Shown in pieces: positions 8,677 to 21,952 of a stretch of DNA of 44,589 bases. Position 1 is the first letter of the stretch. Every line of letters begins with the position of its first letter. The position numbers and the translations under genes were made by a program. The DNA is from Gammaproteobacteria bacterium (GTDB taxonomy: Bacteria > Pseudomonadota > Gammaproteobacteria > Arenicellales > Arenicellaceae): contig JABDKW010000041.1 of assembly GCA_013002025.1 (NCBI GenBank), positions 1-44,589 on the forward strand. Direction: 5' to 3'. A model generated the notes under the pieces. It saw only the letters and a list, made by a program, of their open reading frames with translations, searched no databases and was not told where the DNA came from.

Positions 8677-9501
8677 TTAGAACCGTGACCAGACCGGCGT
8701 TAGTGATTGGGCCAACGGCGCCGCAGTGCCTAGCGCCGCCCACGGTTGATTGGGGGTGTGAAAATCAGAGCCCATGGAGGCCAGCAGACCATGCCGCTGT
8801 GCCAGAATGGCCAGCATCTCACATTGCTGCGTATCGGTATTGCCGGTGGAGACTTCCATGCCTTCAATACCCACTGCCAACATATCTTTTATAAGCCTGA
8901 CTAGTTTGCTGCGGGTGAATTTGTAACGCAACGGATGGGCCAACACAGCAACACCCCCGGCGGCTTGAATCCATTCACTTACTTCGGCGATGTCTGGCCA
9001 CACCATCGGCACGAAACCGGGCTTGCCGCGCACCAGAAATTTTTTGAACGCTTTGTTCTTGTTTTTGACCACGCCGAGGTTTACCAAGGCTTGCGCAAAG
9101 TGCGGCCGAGTCGGCACCGAATCGGGCGGCAGCTGGGCAGCAACTTCGGCTCGCAAGTTGATATCCTGGCGCTCAAATTCGCGATACATGGCCTCGGCGC
9201 GGGCAAAACGCTGTTCTGTGTTTCTTCGTATGCCGGCGCGCAGCAGGTCGTTATCCGGGTCGACATTGAGCCCCAGCACATGCAGTAGCTGATGCCGCCA
9301 CTCGCAAGACAGCTCAACGCCATTAATTATTTGTACGGCAGACTGCTCGCTGGCTGCGCGCAACTCCGGCAGACCCGCCAAGGTATCGTGATCAGTCAAA
9401 GCCAAGTGGGTAACCCCACGCTCTACCGCCAGGGCAATCAATTCTGTTGGGGTTAGCGCACCATCCGAAAAATGCGAGTGGCAGTGCAGATCAAACTTCA
9501 T
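8677..9501 (-). CDS. rnm: PHP-domain phosphoesterase / RNase AM (YciV, TrpH family)
   Basis: A 274-aa PHP-domain protein. Metal ligands are visible at H6 and H8 (HCHSHFSDG), D37/H38 (TDHDT), E63 (NGVELSC), HPLRYK and, near the C-terminus, the MGSDFH motif. In E. coli the YciV orthologue is RNase AM, a 5'-3' exoribonuclease acting on rRNA 5' ends; related proteins dephosphorylate nucleoside 3',5'-bisphosphates. I place the start at the ATG at 9501, directly before KFDLHCHSH; the longer frame to 9552 only adds residues that overlap thpR. The ATG overlaps the end of thpR by 11 bp, suggesting coupled translation of two RNA-processing enzymes. The usual tsaC neighbour is not present here. Confidence 0.9.
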   Translation of the reverse strand: MKFDLHCHSHFSDGALTPTELIALAVERGVTHLALTDHDTLAGLPELRAASEQSAVQIINGVELSCEWRHQLLHVLGLNVDPDNDLLRAGIRRNTEQRFARAEAMYREFERQDINLRAEVAAQLPPDSVPTRPHFAQALVNLGVVKNKNKAFKKFLVRGKPGFVPMVWPDIAEVSEWIQAAGGVAVLAHPLRYKFTRSKLVRLIKDMLAVGIEGMEVSTGNTDTQQCEMLAILAQRHGLLASMGSDFHTPNQPWAALGTAAPLAQSLTPVWSRF

Positions 9502-10057
9502 CGAATTCATACTGGGCAAACGGGAAGCGATAGAGTGCGTCGTACTCCGCACCGCTGGGCGTTAGTGTACTTTCAAAGATAGACAGTTCAGTGACCTCGC
9601 CGCAGGCATCAACCGTGCCCGGAATGCCACCCGCAAAATGATTGCGGCTGTGTCTAAAGCGACCCAGTGTTATGTGCGGAATGAAGCGCCGTTTTTCCAC
9701 TTTGAGGTTGGCCGAAATAATGCTGCTGATCACCTGCTGATGTAATTCCAGTAACGCTGGGTCGCGCTTAATCATGGCCGCAATCAACTTGGGGCGGCTC
9801 TCCGGAAAGGGGCTCAGGTGCTGGACACACATTTCAAATTCGCTGTTCTGCACATGTTGATCGAGTTGATCGGCCAGCGATTCAAGATCTTGCTCCGACT
9901 GGTCACCGAGAAACGCCAGGGTCAGATGATAATTAGCCTGGTCCACCCAGCGCACGGCATTGCTCTTATCCTGATACGCCATGCGGGCCGCACAATCTCC
10001 CAATGCATTGGCCATGCTTTGGGGTATGGAGAGCGCAACAAACGATCGAATAGCCAT
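9491..10057 (-). CDS. thpR: RNA 2',3'-cyclic phosphodiesterase (LigT/ThpR family)
   Basis: A 188-aa protein of the 2H phosphoesterase family. The two catalytic HxTx motifs are seen as HLTL (H44) and HITL (H128), at the expected spacing. The family hydrolyses RNA 2',3'-cyclic phosphates to 2'-phosphates and can ligate tRNA halves in vitro. The frame stays open far upstream to 10609, but that part overlaps the aldehyde dehydrogenase gene and has no resemblance to the family. The ATG at 10057 (MAIRSFVALS) gives the normal family length and is chosen despite a weak ribosome site. The gene overlaps rnm at its 3' end. Confidence 0.92.
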   Translation of the reverse strand: MAIRSFVALSIPQSMANALGDCAARMAYQDKSNAVRWVDQANYHLTLAFLGDQSEQDLESLADQLDQHVQNSEFEMCVQHLSPFPESRPKLIAAMIKRDPALLELHQQVISSIISANLKVEKRRFIPHITLGRFRHSRNHFAGGIPGTVDACGEVTELSIFESTLTPSGAEYDALYRFPFAQYEFDEV

Positions 10058-10103
10058 CGGGAACAGGTACCGGCGGGAACTCAGGACGATAGAAACTGCC
10101 CCA

Positions 10104-10141
10104 AGTGTACACTGTTTAGCGGGCCGCGTGTTGTGCGGCCC
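10104..10141 (-). repeat. Palindrome plus GC-rich hairpin between amaB and thpR
   Basis: The 110-bp gap holds a perfect 10-bp palindrome, AGTGTACACT (10104-10113), and a hairpin with 7-bp arms GGGCCGC/GCGGCCC (10121-10127 and 10135-10141). Neither is followed by a T-run. The hairpin may end or attenuate transcription from the lysine operon, and the palindrome may be an operator for thpR-rnm-pepN. Confidence 0.4.
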
Positions 10142-10166
10142 TCGATGAAAACCGCTGTATTGCCCG

Positions 10167-11669
10167 TTAGATATTAAATTCGATGCCCTGCGCCAGCGGA
10201 AGTTCGGTGGAGTAATTGACCGTGGACGTGGCGCGGCGCATGTAGCCTTTCCATGCGTCAGAGCCGGATTCGCGGCCACCACCGGTTTCTTTCTCGCCAC
10301 CAAATGCGCCACCAATTTCCGCACCGCTGGTGCCAATATTAACGTTGGCGATACCGCAGTCACTGCCCACCGCAGAGGTGAACAACTCCGCCTCACGCAT
10401 ATCGGTGGTGAAAATCGCCGACGACAAACCCTGGGGAACATCATTGTGCAGGCCAATCGCCTGATCCAGCTCACGGTAGGGATAGATATAGAGAATCGGG
10501 GCGAAGGTTTCAGTCTGCACTGTTTGCTCGACTTCGGGCATTTCGACAATGGCCGGCTGCGCATAGAAGGCATCCGGATATTGGTCTTCGAGCAGGCGCT
10601 GGCCACCACTGACTTTGCCGCCGGCCTGTTTGGCTTGAGTCAGTGCCCGTTGCATGGCGTCAAAGGCGGCCTGATCAATTAACGGGCCAACCAGGGTCTC
10701 AGCTTGCATCGGGTCGCCGACACGAATAGCGCCATAGGCCTGTTTGAGTGCGGCCACTAAACTATCGTAGACATCTTGGTGCGCAATAATTCGTCGCGTG
10801 GTGGTACAGCGCTGACCCGCCGTGCCTACTGCACCAAACAGGATGGCACGCACTGCCATGTCCATATCAGCCGAGGGCGCCACGATAATGGCGTTGTTGC
10901 CCCCTAGCTCTAGTATGCTTCTGCCAAAGCGCGCGGCTACCGCTGGCCCGACCTTGCGGCCCATGGCGGTGCTACCGGTCGCGCTGATCACCGGGATGCG
11001 CTGATCGTTGACCATTTGCTCACCAATGTCCGCCGCGCCGATCACCACCTGACACAGACCCTCGGGAATATCACCCACCTGTGCGGCGGCTTTGTTCATC
11101 AAACTCAGGCAGGCCATTGCCGTGAGCGGGGTTTTCTCGGACGGTTTCCAAATCACACTATTACCGCAGACCACCGCCAGCGCCGTATTCCAGCTCCACA
11201 CGGCAACCGGAAAATTAAAGGCGGAGATCACACCAACCGGGCCGATCGGGTGCCAGCTCTCTGTCATGCGATGCCCTGGGCGTTCAGAGGCGATGGTTAA
11301 CCCAAACAGCTGGCGCGACAGGCCGACCGCCAAATCACAGATATCGATCATCTCCTGAACTTCGCCAAGACCCTCTTGAAAAATTTTGCCGCACTCCATG
11401 GAAACCAACGCGCCTAAATCTTCTTTGTGCTCGCGTAACACGTTGCCAAACACGCGGATTAATTCGCCGCGCTTTGGTGCAGGCACACTGCGCCATTGTT
11501 GAAACGCCGCCTCAGCACGATCTACCGTGTCGTTGAACTGCGCCGCCGACGTTAAGCTGACCTCGGCCAGTAGGCTGCCATCAATGGGGCTATGCACCGC
11601 CAGGTTACCGCCGCTCAGGGAGGCCGCATCAAGGCCCAGATTGGAAAAAATTGTTTGCTTGTCTGTCAT
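10167..11669 (-). CDS. amaB: L-2-aminoadipate-6-semialdehyde dehydrogenase (ALDH7 family)
   Basis: A 500-aa aldehyde dehydrogenase. It belongs to the ALDH7/antiquitin group, shown by GQRCTTTRR around catalytic Cys288, the general base Glu254 (LELGGNN), SGAEIGGAFGGEKETGGGRE and the C-terminal SDAWKGYMRRAT...LPLAQGI block. These enzymes oxidise aminoadipate semialdehyde (in equilibrium with piperideine-6-carboxylate) to 2-aminoadipate with NAD(P)+, a step of lysine catabolism. An AstD assignment was considered and rejected on these motifs. The gene lies 43 bp downstream of a saccharopine/lysine dehydrogenase-family gene, whose product would make its substrate. All active-site residues I can check are present. 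Confidence 0.92.
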   Translation of the reverse strand: MTDKQTIFSNLGLDAASLSGGNLAVHSPIDGSLLAEVSLTSAAQFNDTVDRAEAAFQQWRSVPAPKRGELIRVFGNVLREHKEDLGALVSMECGKIFQEGLGEVQEMIDICDLAVGLSRQLFGLTIASERPGHRMTESWHPIGPVGVISAFNFPVAVWSWNTALAVVCGNSVIWKPSEKTPLTAMACLSLMNKAAAQVGDIPEGLCQVVIGAADIGEQMVNDQRIPVISATGSTAMGRKVGPAVAARFGRSILELGGNNAIIVAPSADMDMAVRAILFGAVGTAGQRCTTTRRIIAHQDVYDSLVAALKQAYGAIRVGDPMQAETLVGPLIDQAAFDAMQRALTQAKQAGGKVSGGQRLLEDQYPDAFYAQPAIVEMPEVEQTVQTETFAPILYIYPYRELDQAIGLHNDVPQGLSSAIFTTDMREAELFTSAVGSDCGIANVNIGTSGAEIGGAFGGEKETGGGRESGSDAWKGYMRRATSTVNYSTELPLAQGIEFNI

Positions 11670-11712
11670 GTCGGGTTCCGTACTTGATAATCAGTCTTGT
11701 AACTGACAATGG

Positions 11713-12825
11713 TTATGCCGCGGCTGAGCGGCTTTCTTCTTTATGGTCTGGGCGGCGATAGTACTGGCCGAAGCGGTTATTGATGAAATCATCGAACACC
11801 ACATCTTCCTGGCGCACAAAGCCCTTTTTCGGCAACTTGCCTTCGGCTTGCAGGTCCAGCACCGCACAGATGCCGGCCGCCGTGGTTATTTGAATGGCGC
11901 TCCAAGTCTGGCCGCTCATGCGGTGATTATAAATTTTGTTGGCGTAAGATTCCTGCACTAGCTGGCCGTTCTTAATGCCACTGACATTAATAAACACCAA
12001 CACCACGTCCTGATAGGTCAGCGGGATGGCTGCTTCGAAGATGTCCTTGAGCAAGGGGCGTCGGTCTTTAAGCCGCAAGTCATGCAGCAATAGCTTCATC
12101 ATGTCACGATGCCCGGGGTAGCGCACACTACGATAGTTCAGGTTGCGCACCTTGCCTTCCAGCGTTTCGCATAGCGTGCCCAATCCGCCGGATGTATTAA
12201 AGGCTTCATACGCCACGCCGTCGAGCGAAAACGTTTCCAGTTCTTCCAGGGGCAACACTTCGATTAAATCGCCCTCAACAATGGCCTCGCAGGGATTGCA
12301 GTATTCATTAATCAAGCCGTCGGTCGACCAGGTCAGATTGTATTTGAGCGCGTTAGAGGGGTATTTCGGCAACGCACCGACCCGCATATGCACGTCGTGC
12401 AACTCGTCAAAATGTTTGGCCAGATCATACGCCGCAATGGTGATGAAACCCGGCGCCAGACCGCATTGCGGCATCAATGCGCTGTTGGCATCGGCGGCCA
12501 GCGATTTAACCAGCTTGGTGCAGGCCACGTCTTCGGTTAAGTCAAAATAATGCACGCCCATGTCGGCCGCGGCACGTGCCACATGTTGGGTAATATCGAA
12601 GGGGCACGCGCTCAGGGCTGCAAATTTTCCGGTTATGGCATTTTGCAGGGCGACGTCATCGGTGACATCCAGCACCAGCGTATCAACATTAGTGCGGGTT
12701 GTGAGGCGTTCTAGCTGTTGTTGATCGCGATCTGCCACGGTAACGTGATAGTCACCGGAACCAGCCAGCATTTCGGTAATGATGGCGCCGATCTTTCCGG
12801 AACCGAGTAATAAGACTTGTCGCAT
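11713..12825 (-). CDS. Saccharopine dehydrogenase-family protein, probable lysine 6-dehydrogenase
   Basis: A 370-aa protein with an N-terminal Rossmann NAD(P) site (LLLGSGKIG) and the saccharopine dehydrogenase C-terminal domain (CGLAPGFITIAAYDLAK). The length matches lysine 6-dehydrogenases and the LYS9-type saccharopine dehydrogenase half rather than bifunctional LKR/SDH. Either reaction yields aminoadipate semialdehyde, the substrate of the ALDH7 enzyme encoded 43 bp downstream. No separate lysine-ketoglutarate reductase gene is nearby, which favours direct oxidation of lysine by one enzyme; this is inference. The start ATG at 12825 has a GAGGG ribosome site. It is transcribed divergently from an Lrp/AsnC regulator, which probably controls it. 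Confidence 0.82.
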   Translation of the reverse strand: MRQVLLLGSGKIGAIITEMLAGSGDYHVTVADRDQQQLERLTTRTNVDTLVLDVTDDVALQNAITGKFAALSACPFDITQHVARAAADMGVHYFDLTEDVACTKLVKSLAADANSALMPQCGLAPGFITIAAYDLAKHFDELHDVHMRVGALPKYPSNALKYNLTWSTDGLINEYCNPCEAIVEGDLIEVLPLEELETFSLDGVAYEAFNTSGGLGTLCETLEGKVRNLNYRSVRYPGHRDMMKLLLHDLRLKDRRPLLKDIFEAAIPLTYQDVVLVFINVSGIKNGQLVQESYANKIYNHRMSGQTWSAIQITTAAGICAVLDLQAEGKLPKKGFVRQEDVVFDDFINNRFGQYYRRPDHKEESRSAAA

Positions 12826-12903
12826 GGCGAAAACCCTCAGGGGCTAAGGTGAGACCAGATATTACGCGTGCTGCTTATCAAAATGAATAGCAAAATTGTG
12901 CAT

Positions 12904-12922
12904 ATATTAGTGTAATATTAGT
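12904..12922. promoter_or_regulatory. Tandem ATATTAGT repeats in the lysine operon / lrp control region
   Basis: Two exact copies of ATATTAGT start 11 bp apart (12904 and 12915), one helical turn, within the 128-bp divergent intergenic region. The region is AT-rich and also contains the small palindrome ATTTTGACGAAAT. Lrp/AsnC proteins bind arrays of AT-rich sites phased with the helix, so this is a plausible site for the adjacent regulator. The sites were not tested against a motif model. Confidence 0.4.
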
Positions 12923-12953
12923 CGATATGACGATAATTTTGACGAAATGAACA

Positions 12954-13385
12954 ATGATTATTGATGGCAGAGACAAGGCGCTACTGGCCCTGCTGGCAAC
13001 CAATAGCCGGGCCAGCACGGCTGAGCTGGCGCGCGAGTTAGGCATGTCTCGCACCACGGTGAGTAGCCGCATGGAACGGTTGGAAAAACGCGGTGTGATT
13101 TCCGGCTACACCATTCGCTATAGTGAGGATTATGATCGTGGTCGAATTCAGGCTCACGTGATGATCAGCGCCGACCCCAAGCAAGCCAACAATATTGCCA
13201 CGGCGTTAAAGCGAAACCCCGCTATTCGTGCCTTGCATGCGATCAATGGCAGCCATGACATGCTGGCCATCGTCAATGCGGAGTCTACTCACGACCTTGA
13301 TCAGGTGCTGGACTCAATTGGCAATACCGAGGGAATTCATAACACGCGTTCGTCGATCATCCTGTCGACCAAATTTAAGCGCTAA
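12954..13385 (+). CDS. Lrp/AsnC family transcriptional regulator
   Basis: A 143-aa protein with an N-terminal winged helix-turn-helix (about residues 5-55; ASTAELARELGMSRTTVSSR) and a C-terminal RAM ligand-binding domain (ISADPKQANN, GSHDMLAIV). The family forms octamers or hexadecamers that sense amino acids. Being divergent from the lysine-degradation genes, it likely senses lysine or a catabolite and controls them, as known for similar Lrp-type regulators; that is inference from context. The ATG at 12954 lacks a good ribosome site. Its TAA stop abuts the TAG stop of the convergent phosphatase gene with no bases between. Confidence 0.92.
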   Translation: MIIDGRDKALLALLATNSRASTAELARELGMSRTTVSSRMERLEKRGVISGYTIRYSEDYDRGRIQAHVMISADPKQANNIATALKRNPAIRALHAINGSHDMLAIVNAESTHDLDQVLDSIGNTEGIHNTRSSIILSTKFKR

Positions 13386-13871
13386 CTACACAGGTTCGTT
13401 GCGTAAGGTCTGCAGTGCTTTTTCCACCGCTCGTAGATAGGGGTTAGCTTGCGGCCGCACGGCGCGAATATGCGCCAGACCCGACTCGATATCAAAGCCC
13501 TGGTTATGACATAAATAACCCAGCACGGTGGCCGGCGCACGGCAGATGCCGGCGTTGCAATGCACGTAGACGCGGTGCCCCACAGCCAGCAATCGCTGCA
13601 GAGCCAATACAGGCTGCGCCAACTTGTCTCCCAGATCCTGCTCGTCAAAGTCGATAATGGGGAAGCGCTGGAACACGATGTCGTGGCCGCTGTAAGACTG
13701 CTGCAGTTGGTCGATGTCTACCTCATGATTGCGCAGGTCGGTGTCGCTTTGCAGCGACAATACAGCAGTCACCTTAAGCTGATGCAGGCGAGCGATATCC
13801 ACGTCGCTATAGGGCGCGTTGCCGACAAAAATATGCTCGTCGACGGCACCAAAGTTAATCACTGGTTTCAC
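13386..13871 (-). CDS. Dual-specificity/tyrosine phosphatase-like protein
   Basis: A protein of about 161 aa with the cysteine phosphatase signature HCNAGICRAP: nucleophile Cys105, Arg111 and an Asp in FPIIDFD as candidate general acid. The fold matches small dual-specificity phosphatases. The substrate is unknown and may be phosphotyrosine, phospholipid or RNA ends. No suitable ATG exists; upstream ATGs in this frame lie inside hemE and give non-family sequence. I use the GTG at 13871, which overlaps the hemE 3' end by 17 bp; a second GTG at 13862 is an alternative. The gene is the last of the gltBD-pyrF-hemE run and is stop-to-stop with the convergent lrp gene. Confidence 0.82.
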   Translation of the reverse strand: MKPVINFGAVDEHIFVGNAPYSDVDIARLHQLKVTAVLSLQSDTDLRNHEVDIDQLQQSYSGHDIVFQRFPIIDFDEQDLGDKLAQPVLALQRLLAVGHRVYVHCNAGICRAPATVLGYLCHNQGFDIESGLAHIRAVRPQANPYLRAVEKALQTLRNEPV

Positions 13872-14940
13872 CGTGAAACGCGGCGCTGTGTTGCTGTACT
13901 TGCTGCACCAGCGCCTGCATGTTATCCGGCTTGGCATGCGGTTGAATGCCATGCCCCAAATTGAAAATATGCCCCTTATCCCCAGTCTTGTGCTGGCCAT
14001 AGGCCTGCAACACTTTGTCAGCCTCGTCTCTAACCTGAGCGGCGCCGGTGTTCATCACGGTGGGGTCTAAATTGCCCTGCAGAACAACCTGCTCGCCAAC
14101 GCGATCCTTAGCAGTGGCCAGATCCACGGTCCAGTCCAAACCCAGCCCATCACAGCCGGTGGCGGCCATCAGTTCTAACCACTGACCACCGCCTTTGGTA
14201 AATAGCACAATGGGCGTCGCGGCTGTGCGTTGGTCATTTTTGAGGGCACTGACAATTTGCTGCATATACGCGAGCGAAAACCGTTGATAATTTTCGGTCG
14301 ACAACATGCCACCCCAGGTGTCGAACACCATCAGGGATTGCGCGCCCGCCAGCACCTGCGCAGTCAGATAGTCAATGACCGAGTCGGTTACGATTTGCAG
14401 CAGCTGGTGCATGGCCTTGGGGTCTTCAAACATGAGCCCCTTAATGAGACGGAACTCTTTACTGCCTCGGCCTTCAACCATGTAGCTGGCCAGCGTCCAG
14501 GGGCTGCCGGTAAAACCAATCAGCGGCACGCGACCATTTAGCTCGCCGCGGATGACGCGCACCGCGTCCATCACATAGCCCAGGTCCTGTTCAGCATCCG
14601 GCCGACCCAGTTTGGCGATGTCGGCGGCACTGCGAAGTGGCCGCTCAAAGACCGGACCGACGCCTTCTTCCAATACCAGGCCGAGCCCCATGGCATCCGG
14701 AATGGTCAGGATGTCGGAAAACAAAATGGCGGCATCCAGGCCGAAGCGATCGATTGGCTGCAGCGTTACTTCGCAGGCCATCTCAGGTGTTTTGCAGAGC
14801 GTTAAAAAGTCTCCGGCTCGTGCCCTTGTGGCGCGGTATTCGGGCAGATATCGCCCCGCCTGACGCATCACCCAAATCGGCGTACGCTCTACTTTTTCAC
14901 CGCGCAAGGCGCGCAAATATAAATCGTTAGAACCACTCAT
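13855..14940 (-). CDS. hemE: Uroporphyrinogen decarboxylase
   Basis: A 361-aa protein. The N-terminal signature TPIWVMRQAGRYLPEYR and the active-site Asp segment ILFSDILTIPDAMG are intact. The enzyme removes four acetate carboxyls from uroporphyrinogen III to give coproporphyrinogen III in cytoplasmic haem synthesis. Length matches the family (about 350-360). The ATG at 14940 follows pyrF by 17 bp. The 3' end overlaps the phosphatase gene. gltD-hemE neighbourhood is common in gammaproteobacteria, but here pyrF lies between them. Confidence 0.97.
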   Translation of the reverse strand: MSGSNDLYLRALRGEKVERTPIWVMRQAGRYLPEYRATRARAGDFLTLCKTPEMACEVTLQPIDRFGLDAAILFSDILTIPDAMGLGLVLEEGVGPVFERPLRSAADIAKLGRPDAEQDLGYVMDAVRVIRGELNGRVPLIGFTGSPWTLASYMVEGRGSKEFRLIKGLMFEDPKAMHQLLQIVTDSVIDYLTAQVLAGAQSLMVFDTWGGMLSTENYQRFSLAYMQQIVSALKNDQRTAATPIVLFTKGGGQWLELMAATGCDGLGLDWTVDLATAKDRVGEQVVLQGNLDPTVMNTGAAQVRDEADKVLQAYGQHKTGDKGHIFNLGHGIQPHAKPDNMQALVQQVQQHSAAFHGETSD

Positions 14941-14957
14941 CGTCTAGCTCGCCAGGG

Positions 14958-15659
14958 TTAGGAAAATACCGCGTTAATCTCTGCTTGTAACGCCTCGGCC
15001 GCGGCGCGGGGGTCCTGAGCATCTCGGATGGGTCGGCCAACCACGATGTAGTCAGCACCATTGGTGAAGGCCTGCTCCGCGGTAACCACCCGTTTTTGAT
15101 CATCGTCATTATCGACCGGCCGAATGCCGGGGGTAACGACCATAAAAGAGTCACCCAGCTTTTCGCGCATGGCGCTGGCCTCCTGGCCAGATGCCACGAC
15201 ACCATCGCAACCTAATTCAACGGCGCGGCGGGCGCGGGACAATACCAATTCTGCCACATCACATTTAAAACCCAGATCATCCAGGTCGCCCCGATCCAGG
15301 CTGGTTAAAACCGTCACCGCCAGAATTTGCACATCGCCTTTATTGTCTGCGGCGGCGCGCATAATACTGTCATTACCATGCACCGTAGCGAAGGTAACGC
15401 CTTTACCATTTAATTGCGCGACGGCGCGGCCCACCGTGGCCGGCACATCGAAAAATTTGAGATCAACGAATATCTTTTTGCCGCGGGCACTCAGCTGATC
15501 CAATAGCTCGAAGTACTCGCCGGACATAAACAGCTCCAGACCGATCTTGTAAAAACTGACTCGTTCACCCAGCAGGTCTACCAGTTCAATCGCCTGTTTA
15601 CTGGTCGGCACATCCAGGGCCACAATCAGCCGGTCTCGGTTCTCGATATTCTTGCTCAT
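14958..15659 (-). CDS. pyrF: Orotidine 5'-phosphate decarboxylase
   Basis: A 233-aa protein catalysing decarboxylation of OMP to UMP, the last step of de novo UMP synthesis. The catalytic array is present: D16 (VALDV), K38 (FYKIG) and the D66-x-K68-x-x-D71 motif (VDLKFFD), with the phosphate-binding end GADYIVVGRPI. I choose the ATG at 15659 (MSKNIENRDR) because it gives the normal family length and has AAGAGAG upstream; the frame extends to 15695 but adds non-conserved residues. It lies 50 bp downstream of gltD and 17 bp upstream of hemE, so it is likely in their transcript. Confidence 0.96.
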   Translation of the reverse strand: MSKNIENRDRLIVALDVPTSKQAIELVDLLGERVSFYKIGLELFMSGEYFELLDQLSARGKKIFVDLKFFDVPATVGRAVAQLNGKGVTFATVHGNDSIMRAAADNKGDVQILAVTVLTSLDRGDLDDLGFKCDVAELVLSRARRAVELGCDGVVASGQEASAMREKLGDSFMVVTPGIRPVDNDDDQKRVVTAEQAFTNGADYIVVGRPIRDAQDPRAAAEALQAEINAVFS

Positions 15660-15709
15660 ACTGGAAACTCTCTTGGGCCATCTCTGCTGAGACATTGATG
15701 GCCGGCATG

Positions 15710-21665
<5,956 letters not shown>

Positions 21666-21696
21666 AAATCCGGTTCACGTTGCGGGTTTGAATTGA

Positions 21697-21831
21697 CTAT
21701 TCCTTGAATACTATGAGCATCGATGCCCCTGCTTTCCTGGGTGCAGGACGCCAGCCGGCTAAAACGCGGCTCCGGGGTGATGCTGTTCCGAAAAACGGAG
21801 TAAGCGGCGGGCCACCAGGCGCGCCGTTCAT
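21697..21831 (-). other. Possible 44-codon upstream ORF in the gltB leader
   Basis: An ATG at 21831 opens a 44-codon frame (MNGAPGGPPLTPFF...) ending at TAG 21697-21699, 31 bp before the gltB ATG. It begins about 11 nt after the likely transcription start and lacks a Shine-Dalgarno. It is rich in Pro and Gly, with a PP pair. It could be a leader peptide tuning gltB translation or simply noncoding leader. Both strands are open here, so coding status is uncertain. Confidence 0.25.
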
Positions 21832-21848
21832 GGTAAAAAAGGATAGGT

Positions 21849-21854
21849 ATTATA
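21849..21854 (-). promoter_or_regulatory. Consensus -10 box (TATAAT) upstream of gltB
   Basis: On the minus strand GCGTATAATACC carries a perfect TATAAT. No good -35 hexamer is found at 16-18 bp (best TGTGAA or GTGAAT), which suggests activator dependence. The implied transcription start near 21842 gives a leader of about 177 nt before the gltB ATG. Confidence 0.55.
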
Positions 21855-21915
21855 CGCCAGTTCGAGACGTGATTCACAGCAGCGAAGCCGATCGCGCTGG
21901 TCGCCAAGCGGCCTG

Positions 21916-21936
21916 TTTGCCCCAAAACAGGGCAAA
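21916..21936 (-). repeat. Hairpin downstream of aroK
   Basis: Perfect 7-bp arms TTTGCCC and GGGCAAA flank a 7-base loop, about 17 bp after the aroK stop. No T-run follows on either strand, so intrinsic termination is doubtful. It may stabilise the 3' end of the aroK mRNA. The remaining intergenic DNA up to gltB holds the promoter and leader described separately; no remnant of aroB or damX is visible. Confidence 0.4.
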
Positions 21937-21952
21937 ATATTGGTGCCGGTGA

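Noticed and set aside
10058-10609. N-terminal extension of the thpR frame to 372 aa
   Set aside because: The extra residues overlap amaB on the same strand, are Arg/Pro-rich and unlike the family; the ATG at 10057 gives the normal length.
10167-11669. Assignment of the aldehyde dehydrogenase as AstD (arginine pathway)
   Set aside because: GQRCTTTRR and the SDAWKGYMRRAT ending are ALDH7 features, and the neighbour is a lysine/saccharopine dehydrogenase-family gene.
21704-21952. 82-aa plus-strand open frame in the gltB-aroK gap
   Set aside because: It ends exactly at the aroK end, has no ribosome site and no recognisable domain, and runs antisense to the gltB promoter and leader.
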